Shown here piece after piece: positions 1 through 5,520 of a stretch of DNA of 10,839 nt. The notes beneath the pieces are model-generated. The model was given only the letters and a program-made list of their open reading frames with translations, had not been told where the DNA came from and made no database searches. The stretch spans positions 1 to 10,839 of the forward strand of contig WGEI01000041.1 in NCBI GenBank assembly GCA_015492875.1, given 5' to 3'. The first letter of the stretch is position 1; every line of letters begins with the position of its first letter. The position numbers and the translations under genes were made by a program. Source of the DNA: Anaerolineae bacterium. Its GTDB lineage: Bacteria; Chloroflexota; Anaerolineae; Aggregatilineales; Phototrophicaceae.

Positions 1-78
1 CAATAATAACCCGTTGATTGTTAACTGTAGGAAAAAATCTATTCCCATCCCAGTGCTCCAAATCTTTTTTGGGGATGT

Positions 79-119
79 AAAAGCGCCGGGGCGCCTATCA
101 TTCCAAAGCAACCCCGGCG
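79..119 (-). terminator. Candidate intrinsic terminator of the substrate-binding protein gene
   Basis: Read on the minus strand, a perfect 8-bp stem (112-119 pairing with 84-91, CGCCGGGG/CCCCGGCG) with a 20-nt loop begins 26 nt after the stop codon at 145. It is followed by C and TTTT (79-82). The stem is strong, but the loop is long and the U-tract short, so this is a moderate call. If right, the substrate-binding protein gene ends its transcript here and is monocistronic. Nothing else is recognised in 1-78. Confidence 0.55.
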
Positions 120-144
120 GCTAAAAATCATCTATAAGACGAAA

Positions 145-1419
145 TTAACGTTCATCCCAACCCGGCATTGGCCAGATAGGTTCTGCCACAGCTGCCTCTT
201 CTGGCGCAACAACAAGGATTTCGCCATCTTGAATTTGGATGGTGACCATCGGCTTACCAACGTTCTTGCCTGTTTCATCAAAGTCAATTGGGCCATAGAA
301 GGTTTCAAGTTCCATGTCCAATAAGGCTTGACGAACAGCGTCGGTCTCTAATGAGCCAGCCATCTCGATGGCCTGATGCAATACCAGCGCAGTTGCGGTA
401 GATTCTGCCGCTTGGTAGCTGGGTACAATACCGAAACGTTCTTCATAGCGCTCAGCATAATCGGAAGCGGAACCGAACCACTCATCCTCATAGGCGAGTG
501 AGGGGTCCCACTGTGCTGAGCCAAGCACGTAGTTGGCTGTGTCGCCCATTTCCTCAACAAATGTGGGGTTGGACGGGCCAACAGTGATGAGGAAAGCATC
601 TGGCTCGAAGCCAAGTTCACGAGCGGTGTTGAGGAACAGTACAGCATCGTTGAAGTGGCCACCACCGACGAATAAGTCTGGCTCCAGTTCGCGGAAGTTG
701 GTGAACATGGCGGTGACATCAGTCACATCTTTCGGATAGGACTCGACCGCCAGAATTTCAAAGCCCAGCTCTTCTAGCCACTGCTGCGCACCTTCGGCCA
801 CTGAGGTTGGGAAAGCGGTATCTTCATAAGCAACAACAGCCGTACGCGCGCCCATTTCGTAGGCAAGTTCAATGCCGCTGCGGGTGTAGTAGCTAGCGGG
901 CGTTAGGACGGCAAACAAATTCTGGAAACCACGCTCAAATAGCGAATCCGAAGCACCGTTCCCTTCCACCATGATGACGTTTTCACGCTCAGTGATAACG
1001 CTAGCAACTTGTGTCAAGCTACTGGAGTATGGGCCAAGAATGAAGTCAACGCCATCTTCAACAATGAGGCGCTCAGTCAAAACGGAGACGGTATCGGGGT
1101 CACTTTCATCATCGTAGAAGATGATTTCGGCGCGGTAGCAAGTGCCATCTACATAGATACCACCATGCTCTTCATTTACCCATTCGAGCCACAAAGTGTA
1201 ACCATTACGGGTATCGCCACCCTCGCGGGCATACTTACCCGTATCAGAAACAGCAGCGCCGAACTTGATGACGGGAGCGTCCTCCGCTACGGGGCCCGGC
1301 GGGCATCCCATCATTTCACCGTCACCGTCACCGTCGCCGTCGCCATCTTGCGCCATGACACCGACAACAGGAACGACAAGCAAAGCTAATAGACATAGTA
1401 CGAAAACAAATCGTTTCAT
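145..1419 (-). CDS. ABC transporter substrate-binding protein, branched-chain amino acid type (Peripla_BP_6, LivK-like)
   Basis: Exported solute receptor that would deliver a ligand to an ABC importer. The family (type I periplasmic binding proteins, LivJ/LivK-like) binds branched-chain amino acids, amides, urea and other small molecules, so the ligand cannot be named. Residues 1-23 form a signal peptide (Lys-Arg, hydrophobic core, cleavage likely after V-M-A23). Residues 25-34 are a run of Asp-Gly pairs serving as a linker. The binding domain spans about 48-400, beginning VIKFGAAVSDTGKYA and carrying the typical GPYSSS stretch at 129-134. Cys39 and Cys94 are the only cysteines I noted in the N-terminal third of the mature chain and could form a disulfide. 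The start is fixed by a strong AAGGAGG 7 nt upstream. It has its own promoter and a probable terminator, and no permease or ATPase gene is adjacent. Length 424 aa is normal for the family. Confidence 0.88.
   Translation of the reverse strand: MKRFVFVLCLLALLVVPVVGVMAQDGDGDGDGDGEMMGCPPGPVAEDAPVIKFGAAVSDTGKYAREGGDTRNGYTLWLEWVNEEHGGIYVDGTCYRAEIIFYDDESDPDTVSVLTERLIVEDGVDFILGPYSSSLTQVASVITERENVIMVEGNGASDSLFERGFQNLFAVLTPASYYTRSGIELAYEMGARTAVVAYEDTAFPTSVAEGAQQWLEELGFEILAVESYPKDVTDVTAMFTNFRELEPDLFVGGGHFNDAVLFLNTARELGFEPDAFLITVGPSNPTFVEEMGDTANYVLGSAQWDPSLAYEDEWFGSASDYAERYEERFGIVPSYQAAESTATALVLHQAIEMAGSLETDAVRQALLDMELETFYGPIDFDETGKNVGKPMVTIQIQDGEILVVAPEEAAVAEPIWPMPGWDER
1318..1344 (-). repeat. Short hexanucleotide tandem repeat encoding an Asp-Gly linker
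   Basis: Read on the coding (minus) strand, the hexamer GGYGAC is repeated about four times without interruption, with the third codon position alternating only between C and T. It encodes the Asp-Gly run at residues 25-34, just after the signal peptide of the substrate-binding protein. Each unit is in frame (6 bp), so gain or loss of a unit would lengthen or shorten the linker without breaking the gene. Confidence 0.8.
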
Positions 1420-1426
1420 CTTTTGA

Positions 1427-1433
1427 CCTCCTT
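1427..1433 (-). promoter_or_regulatory. Strong Shine-Dalgarno site of the substrate-binding protein gene
   Basis: AAGGAGG on the minus strand, 7 nt before the ATG at 1419. It decides the start codon. A 7-bp inverted repeat (1433-1439 with 1450-1456) begins on its edge. Confidence 0.88.
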
Positions 1434-1473
1434 GGGCAAAATTTATTCATTGCCCATAATTTTATTCATGGAA

Positions 1474-1502
1474 AGTATAGCTAAACTTGACTTAATTGCC
1501 AA
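1474..1502 (-). promoter_or_regulatory. Sigma70-type promoter of the substrate-binding protein gene
   Basis: On the minus strand, TTGGCA (1502-1497), a 17-bp spacer, then TATACT (1479-1474). Both hexamers match the consensus at five of six positions and the spacer is ideal. Transcription would start near 1467, giving a leader of about 48 nt. The -35 box lies inside a 16-bp dyad (1493-1508), which suggests control by a repressor. The promoter begins only 30 bp after the stop of the upstream lipoprotein gene, so the two genes need not share a transcript. Confidence 0.72.
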
Positions 1503-1508
1503 CAATTA
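1493..1508. promoter_or_regulatory. Dyad over the -35 box, operator candidate
   Basis: TAATTGCCAACAATTA is a perfect inverted repeat of 6-bp half-sites with a 4-bp centre, lying on the -35 hexamer of the substrate-binding protein promoter. A second perfect dyad, CACTAAATAGTG, lies just upstream at 1513-1524. The placement suits a dimeric regulator that would compete with RNA polymerase. The regulator is unknown, and chance is possible in AT-rich DNA. Confidence 0.4.
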
Positions 1509-1532
1509 CTTTCACTAAATAGTGCAGGATTG

Positions 1533-2354
1533 TTATGAGCCGATACGGCCATCGGCGTAAAGAGAAAGGTTATATGGTGAGGAGAGCAAGAGTGGAGAAA
1601 TGGAGAAGTGCACGGCGCGCTGCTCTTTGCCTGCTAGCGGGGTAGTGAGCGGCACAGCACGATAGCCCACAATGCGCCCATATTCATCCTGTATGACACC
1701 ATAGAGACGAACAGCCTCTACGACTTTATTATGGGGATTGATGATAACTGCTCGAACTTCGTAGTATCCGTTAGCGGTGACTTCGCCCATGCCAAAAACT
1801 TCTAGGGCGACATAAGGCACGCTATCATCAACAGCATCGGCACGTATCACTTGCACCGCAATGCCACCAACAGCTTGCAATTGTTCGGAGGAGAAGCGTA
1901 TGCGGTAAGGCACTCGTGCACCGGAAGCGATATAACGCTGTTCACTGCTGAAGATAGCTTGATTCAAAAGTAGGCCGTTATCATCTACTAATTGGATTTG
2001 TAGACGAAGCCGCGTCACATCATCCAACAGAGGATTGTCAACCATGCCTAAACATAAAATGTTGGTGAGTGCGTTATAACAGGTGGGGGGCTGCGCCTGA
2101 AGTGATAGCGGTGTGGGTGTTGGATAGCGGGCAGGCGTGCTATTCTCCGTAGTATCAACTGGGGATATAGTGGCGGGAAATAGGTCTAAAGTGGCTGGTG
2201 AGGGGGTTATGGCTGGCGGAGTACGGACAATTAACGTAACCGGTGGGTACTCAGTGGGGGGGATAGTGGCGGTGGAGTTGTTGATGGCGTCGCAACTTGT
2301 GACCCAAACTAAGGTGAAAATCGCTAAAAATCGCCGCCAACCCCAACGGCCCAT
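1533..2354 (-). CDS. Exported lipoprotein with FxLYD-like beta domain, function unknown
   Basis: A 273-residue predicted lipoprotein. The N-terminus has a basic and hydrophobic signal (1-17) and a lipobox V-T-S-C21, so Cys21 should be acylated and the protein held on the outer face of the membrane. Residues 22-91 are a Thr/Pro/Ser-rich linker without clear structure. Cys92 and Cys101 bracket a short segment and could be bonded. The rest looks like two beta-sandwich units: about 102-180, with L-Q-I-Q-L-V-D-D-N-G, and about 190-265. The second contains V-x-x-Y-G-V-I-Q-D-E-Y-G-R-I-V-G, the pattern of FxLYD/Ig-like extracellular domains. No enzyme motif is visible. A consensus -10 box lies about 38 bp upstream of the start, but the Shine-Dalgarno is weak. 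A sensory, adhesive or envelope role is only a guess. Confidence 0.72.
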   Translation of the reverse strand: MGRWGWRRFLAIFTLVWVTSCDAINNSTATIPPTEYPPVTLIVRTPPAITPSPATLDLFPATISPVDTTENSTPARYPTPTPLSLQAQPPTCYNALTNILCLGMVDNPLLDDVTRLRLQIQLVDDNGLLLNQAIFSSEQRYIASGARVPYRIRFSSEQLQAVGGIAVQVIRADAVDDSVPYVALEVFGMGEVTANGYYEVRAVIINPHNKVVEAVRLYGVIQDEYGRIVGYRAVPLTTPLAGKEQRAVHFSISPLLLSSPYNLSLYADGRIGS

Positions 2355-2391
2355 GGTGACGGGCTATCCCTTTCCAATTGAACGTATCCGC

Positions 2392-2422
2392 ATTATACCC
2401 AACATCGCGTTATTTTGCCCAA
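2392..2422 (-). promoter_or_regulatory. Candidate promoter of the lipoprotein gene
   Basis: On the minus strand a perfect TATAAT (2397-2392) lies 38 bp from the start codon at 2354. The best -35 match is TTGGGC (2422-2417) at a 19-bp spacing, longer than ideal. The -10 box is convincing, the -35 weak. Confidence 0.45.
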
Positions 2423-2617
2423 AAACTGGCATTCAAATTGTAATCAACATGTAAGAAGTTCGGGATATAGTGAATGCGGTTCTAAAGCCCTAAGGGGCAG
2501 GTCTGTTTTATTTGAGAAACGGCCTCCTGCAATACACTTGATGAGCCGAAATTCTTGGCGGAAGTTCACTCATAAACTAGTGATTGCGGAGACCGCTCTG
2601 CTGAAAGTTAGTATACC
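2398..2617. other. Divergent intergenic region between the lipoprotein and cytochrome genes
   Basis: The 263-bp space between the divergent starts at 2354 and 2618 holds the leader and promoter of the lipoprotein gene. The stretch to the right has no convincing promoter for the cytochrome gene. The only structure seen is a short GCCC/GGGC hairpin around 2488-2500. Open readings across it show no recognisable protein and overlap the cytochrome in another frame. Confidence 0.5.
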
Positions 2618-3115
2618 ATGCAAAACAAACCACGCGAAAGTCTGGTGCTATTCAGTGCGCTGCTTGTATTACCTTTGATGTTGGTGGCATTTATCGGGGT
2701 TTTTGCGTTGATGGTCAATGTAAGCGAGCGCTCTGTGGCCGCACAGGAAGCCCGCGCCACAGCCATTGAAGAAGACCGTCAAGCTGGTGTCAGGGCTGCT
2801 GCGTTGACGGCTATAGCAAACCGCCCTGTGAGCTTCTCGCGGGAAATACTCCCCATTTTGCAAACCCGCTGTGCCTATTGTCATGGCCCGAATAGCATTG
2901 CTGGCGCGCCACCCAACGGGCTGCAGTTAGATTCCTATGAAAATGTCATGTTGGGGTCTTTCTTCTTGCCTGTGGTCATCCCCGGCGAGCCAGAAAACAG
3001 CACGCTCATGCTCTTATTACGCTCTGGCGGTATGCCAGCGGAATCTGATCCATTGCCACCAGAGCAAATTGAGCTGATTGCCAAATGGATTGAGCAAGGC
3101 GCACTGGATAACTGA
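2618..3115 (+). CDS. Membrane-anchored c-type cytochrome (planctomycete-type cytochrome c domain)
   Basis: A 165-residue haem protein. Residues about 9-34 form a single hydrophobic helix, probably an uncleaved anchor, followed by an Ala/Glu/Arg-rich helical stalk (36-68). The haem domain (74-165) carries C85-A-Y-C88-H89, the covalent haem c site, and Met139 (G-G-M-P) as the likely second axial ligand. The pattern I-L-P-I-L-x-x-x-C-x-x-C-H-G, then G-L-x-L-D-S, then I-P-G-x-P-x-x-S, and a C-terminal W-I-x-x-G-A matches the planctomycete cytochrome C (PSCyt1) family. The domain should face outside the cytoplasm, where it would pass electrons; the partner is unknown. The ribosome site is weak (GAAAG about 11 nt upstream), but the start gives a complete anchor. 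The next gene follows after 60 bp and is probably in the same transcript. Confidence 0.85.
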   Translation: MQNKPRESLVLFSALLVLPLMLVAFIGVFALMVNVSERSVAAQEARATAIEEDRQAGVRAAALTAIANRPVSFSREILPILQTRCAYCHGPNSIAGAPPNGLQLDSYENVMLGSFFLPVVIPGEPENSTLMLLLRSGGMPAESDPLPPEQIELIAKWIEQGALDN

Positions 3116-3162
3116 TTGGTGTATTCGCGGTTCTACGCCGCTTATTTTTAACCCAAACCTAT

Positions 3163-3169
3163 AGGAGGT
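3163..3169 (+). promoter_or_regulatory. Strong Shine-Dalgarno site of the exported unknown protein
   Basis: AGGAGGT ends 6 nt before the ATG at 3176. It fixes the start, and suggests much stronger translation than for the cytochrome gene just upstream. Confidence 0.85.
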
Positions 3170-3175
3170 TTTGAT

Positions 3176-4093
3176 ATGTCTCGTAAGTTACTCTCTGTTT
3201 TGGTGCTGTTGCTACTGGCGTTGCCTTTAACAGCGCTCGCCCAAGATGATGAAGGCGATAGTAAAGAGCCATCGATTTTCCATTTGCGCGGCACAAAAGT
3301 CATGCAAATTGGCGAGTATCCCCACTCATTTTCTTATGATGGCTCTAATGCAGTCCTCACCAATTTACCTGGGTTCTTCGAATTACACATTAACGCCGAT
3401 GAAGATAACGGCATTATGTTCGCCCGCTTTTACGTAGAAGACTACCAGTTAGATAAAGACACCTTACTGGAAGGGGAGCATCAGATTACTGTTATTTACC
3501 CGCTTTTCGGCGGCGAAGTCATGCCAGATTACTGGGAAGGCGGCATTGCAGACCAAGTTTTACTTCATGGCGATAGCGGGCAGGAAGCGCCAGTATTACC
3601 CACTGTTTATAATGAAGTTGCGAGTTGGGGGCCGGCATTAGTCTTTGTCGATGGTGAGCAAGTGCTCGTTAGCGATAAGCCTTTAGGGGCACAAGCTGGC
3701 CATATGATGTATTCAAACGAGGTGCGCGACCCTGAAACGGGCTTTGTCGCTGGCGCTAGCCCAGATGAGCCATATAACCCGTTGGCCCCATCAGAAGCGC
3801 AACCATATGATGAAGAAGCCACCTTGCTACATCTCGTTGTACATACTGAAGAGCGTGACCCTGATGCCTTCCCGCCATTCACCTCATTCGCTCATATCAA
3901 CTTCTTAGATGTAGAAGAAATTGAGCCTACAGATGCTGTGATGGAACTGCCAATCCTCACATTTGAAGATGCAGCTGAAATGAGCGACGAAGAAGTGCAG
4001 GAATATATTGATACCGTGATGTCGGTCATTGATAGCATCGAAGAAGAATTGAATGCGATGGATATGGGAAGCGACGAGAGTAGCGATAGCTAA
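3176..4093 (+). CDS. Exported acidic protein of unknown family
   Basis: I do not recognise this 305-residue protein. Residues 1-22 are a classical signal peptide (R-K, Leu-rich core, cleavage after A-L-A22). The mature protein is strongly acidic and has no cysteine. From about 34 to 245 it alternates short hydrophobic strands with polar turns, consistent with a beta-rich fold; notable blocks are W151-G-P-A-L-V-F-V-D-G and G175-H-M-M-Y-S. Histidines recur (36, 50, 71, 102, 131, 176, 219, 223, 240), so a metal-binding role is possible but unproven. Residues 262-296 look helical with acidic faces, and the chain ends in a Ser/Asp/Glu tail. It follows the c-type cytochrome gene by 60 bp and ends before a good terminator, so the two proteins are probably made together on the outer side of the membrane. 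A redox or electron-transfer partnership is an inference from position. Confidence 0.75.
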   Translation: MSRKLLSVLVLLLLALPLTALAQDDEGDSKEPSIFHLRGTKVMQIGEYPHSFSYDGSNAVLTNLPGFFELHINADEDNGIMFARFYVEDYQLDKDTLLEGEHQITVIYPLFGGEVMPDYWEGGIADQVLLHGDSGQEAPVLPTVYNEVASWGPALVFVDGEQVLVSDKPLGAQAGHMMYSNEVRDPETGFVAGASPDEPYNPLAPSEAQPYDEEATLLHLVVHTEERDPDAFPPFTSFAHINFLDVEEIEPTDAVMELPILTFEDAAEMSDEEVQEYIDTVMSVIDSIEEELNAMDMGSDESSDS

Positions 4094-4123
4094 AAAATCC
4101 CTATCCCACTTTTACCTATGAAT

Positions 4124-4159
4124 AGCGGTGCTCTATAGCGGGGCGCCGCTTTTGTTTTG
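4124..4159 (+). terminator. Intrinsic terminator after the exported unknown protein
   Basis: An 8-bp stem (4124-4131 with 4143-4150, one T-G wobble) with an 11-nt loop is followed directly by TTTTGTTTTG. It starts 31 nt after the stop at 4093, and marks the end of the cytochrome/exported protein transcript, separating it from cdd. Confidence 0.75.
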
Positions 4160-4265
4160 CTGCCAACCAATCCGCTGAAGATATGGGCAATCCCTTGAGA
4201 AGTTGGCTGTTTTATGACAAAGTTGTATGAAACGTAGCAACATAACTTTGAAGAAGATTGAACTT

Positions 4266-4667
4266 ATGGACAATACAACAGTAGAAAAGCTCGTTAACGC
4301 GGCCATCGAAGTTGCCCAAAAAGCTTATGCGCCCTACTCTAACTATCATGTTGGCGCGGCACTCTATGCTGAAGATGGCACAATTTTTACAGGGTGCAAT
4401 GTAGAGAATGCCAGCTATCCCATCACTATTTGTGCAGAGCGCACCGCCTTAGTCAAAGCCGTGAGCGAAGGGCGGCGACAGTTCCAAGCGATTGCTGTTG
4501 TAACGCGCAATGGCGGTTCGCCTTGTGGGATGTGCCGCCAGATGCTCTATGAGTTCTCGCCAGAGTTAACCGTGATTATTGCAGACTTTGAGGGGCAAGT
4601 GCACCGTATTCTCCCACTACATGACCTATTGCCTCATGGATTCAGCCCAAAATCATTGGATGAATAA
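4266..4667 (+). CDS. cdd: Cytidine deaminase (homotetrameric type)
   Basis: Hydrolyses cytidine and deoxycytidine to uridine and deoxyuridine with ammonia release, in cytoplasmic pyrimidine salvage. From the ATG at 4266 the protein has 133 residues, the usual length of the small tetrameric class. It shows A-Y-A-P-Y-S-N-Y near the N-terminus, N45-V-E47-N-A for ribose binding, C56-A-E58 with the catalytic glutamate, and P-C87-G-M-C90; Cys56, Cys87 and Cys90 are the three zinc ligands. An in-frame ATG at 4227 would add 13 residues (MKRSNITLKKIEL) outside the family's usual start. AAGAAG at 4251-4256 is a weak ribosome site for 4266, so I prefer the shorter form. recO starts 2 nt after the stop, so the two are almost certainly cotranscribed. 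Confidence 0.94.
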   Translation: MDNTTVEKLVNAAIEVAQKAYAPYSNYHVGAALYAEDGTIFTGCNVENASYPITICAERTALVKAVSEGRRQFQAIAVVTRNGGSPCGMCRQMLYEFSPELTVIIADFEGQVHRILPLHDLLPHGFSPKSLDE

Positions 4668-4669
4668 AC

Positions 4670-5431
4670 ATGCCACGACCAGCGCGCAGCATACGCACGC
4701 AAACCCTCATTCTTAAAAGGCGCGATTTTGGTGAAGCAGACCGCGTTTTGACCTTGCTCACGCCCCAACATGGCAAGGTAGAAGGCATTGCTAAAGGGGC
4801 GCGCAAGCCAACCAGCACCAAAACCGGCCATGTGGAGCTTTTCACGCTGGTAGATGTTTTGCTGCATCGTGGGCGCAATTTGGATATTGTGGTGCAAGCC
4901 GAACTTATCGAACCCTATTTAGCTTTGCGTGAAGATTTGCAGCGGGGTGCTTATGCCAGCTATGCGGTGGAATTGCTAGACCGTTTTACGGAAGCAGAAG
5001 ATGAGGATTCTGGCGGGCTTTTCGACCTGTTGAAAACAACCTTCGAGCGCCTATGCAAAGTAGATGATACGCGCTTGGCGGTGCGTTATTATGAAATACG
5101 TCTGTTAGATATTGTCGGGTTCAGGCCAGAATTGGGAGAATGCATTGTCACACGCGAGCCATTACGCCCAATAGACCAGTATTTCAGCTATTCTGGTGGT
5201 GGCGTAGTCAGCCCAGAAGGTTTACACCTCGTTGAATCTGCGGTAAAACTGCCATTACGGACGCTGAAATTACTTCGCCATCTCCAACGTAGCCCTTATA
5301 ATATCATTGAAAACTTAAAAGTAGACCAGAACACACATCAAGATATTGAGCGTATTTTACTGGGCTATATCACCTTTATTTTGGAGCGCAGCCTGCAAAG
5401 CGTTGACTTCATCCGCCGCATTCGCTCTTGA
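4670..5431 (+). CDS. recO: DNA repair protein RecO
   Basis: Recombination mediator of the RecFOR pathway: binds DNA and RecR and helps load RecA onto SSB-coated single strands at gaps. The 253-residue length fits the family. Residues 9-80 match the N-terminal OB-fold, with T-L-I-L-K-R-R-D-F-G-E-A-D-R and the G-K-V-E-G-I-A-K-G-A-R-K stretch. Residues 82-253 are the helical C-terminal part, including a Y-E-I-R-L-L-D-I-V-G-F-R-P-E-L segment. In many RecO proteins the next segment carries a four-cysteine zinc site; here only Cys158 remains, so zinc is probably not bound, as in some other RecO lineages. The start lies 2 nt after the cdd stop. The ribosome site is poor, so translational coupling to cdd is likely. 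Confidence 0.92.
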   Translation: MPRPARSIRTQTLILKRRDFGEADRVLTLLTPQHGKVEGIAKGARKPTSTKTGHVELFTLVDVLLHRGRNLDIVVQAELIEPYLALREDLQRGAYASYAVELLDRFTEAEDEDSGGLFDLLKTTFERLCKVDDTRLAVRYYEIRLLDIVGFRPELGECIVTREPLRPIDQYFSYSGGGVVSPEGLHLVESAVKLPLRTLKLLRHLQRSPYNIIENLKVDQNTHQDIERILLGYITFILERSLQSVDFIRRIRS

Positions 5432-5448
5432 GCAGTTTTCGAAGATGC

Positions 5449-5477
5449 TTGCAAGACCTATCACAATCTGTAAGAAT
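5449..5477 (+). promoter_or_regulatory. Possible promoter before the GAP1-like gene
   Basis: TTGCAA (5449-5454), a 17-bp spacer and AAGAAT (5472-5477) preceded by TGT, an extended -10 arrangement. Both hexamers match the consensus at four of six positions. If used, transcription would start near 5484, inside the 89-bp gap after recO, allowing the large gene to be expressed apart from cdd-recO. Weak evidence. Confidence 0.28.
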
Positions 5478-5508
5478 AACGGGCGCTCATCAAGGCTTAA
5501 ATAAGCGC

Positions 5509-5514
5509 GAGGGA
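5509..5514 (+). promoter_or_regulatory. Shine-Dalgarno site that fixes the GAP1-like gene start
   Basis: GAGGGA ends 6 nt before the ATG at 5521. The frame stays open upstream to a TTG at 5428 that overlaps the recO stop, but no ribosome site precedes it and the added 31 residues look unstructured. Position 5521 is therefore the preferred start. Confidence 0.7.
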
Positions 5515-5520
5515 AAGCGC

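Noticed and set aside
25..70. Homopolymer runs (AAAAAA and TTTTTT) in the left edge region
   Set aside because: No hairpin adjoins them and no gene is identifiable at the edge.
1009..1389. A 126-codon open reading on the plus strand opposite the substrate-binding protein
   Set aside because: It lies wholly antisense to a secure gene, has no ribosome site, and its translation shows no recognisable domain; it reflects codon bias of the real gene.
2488..2515. GCCC-TAAG-GGGC hairpin followed by a T-rich stretch, terminator-like
   Set aside because: The stem is only 4 bp, the T-tract is distant and interrupted, and no plus-strand gene ends upstream of it.
2415..2678. An 87-codon plus-strand reading across the divergent intergenic region
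   Set aside because: It overlaps the cytochrome gene in another frame, lacks a ribosome site and gives no protein-like pattern.
5428..5520. Upstream TTG start for the GAP1-like gene overlapping the recO stop
   Set aside because: No Shine-Dalgarno precedes it, whereas GAGGGA stands before the ATG at 5521, where the family-like sequence begins.
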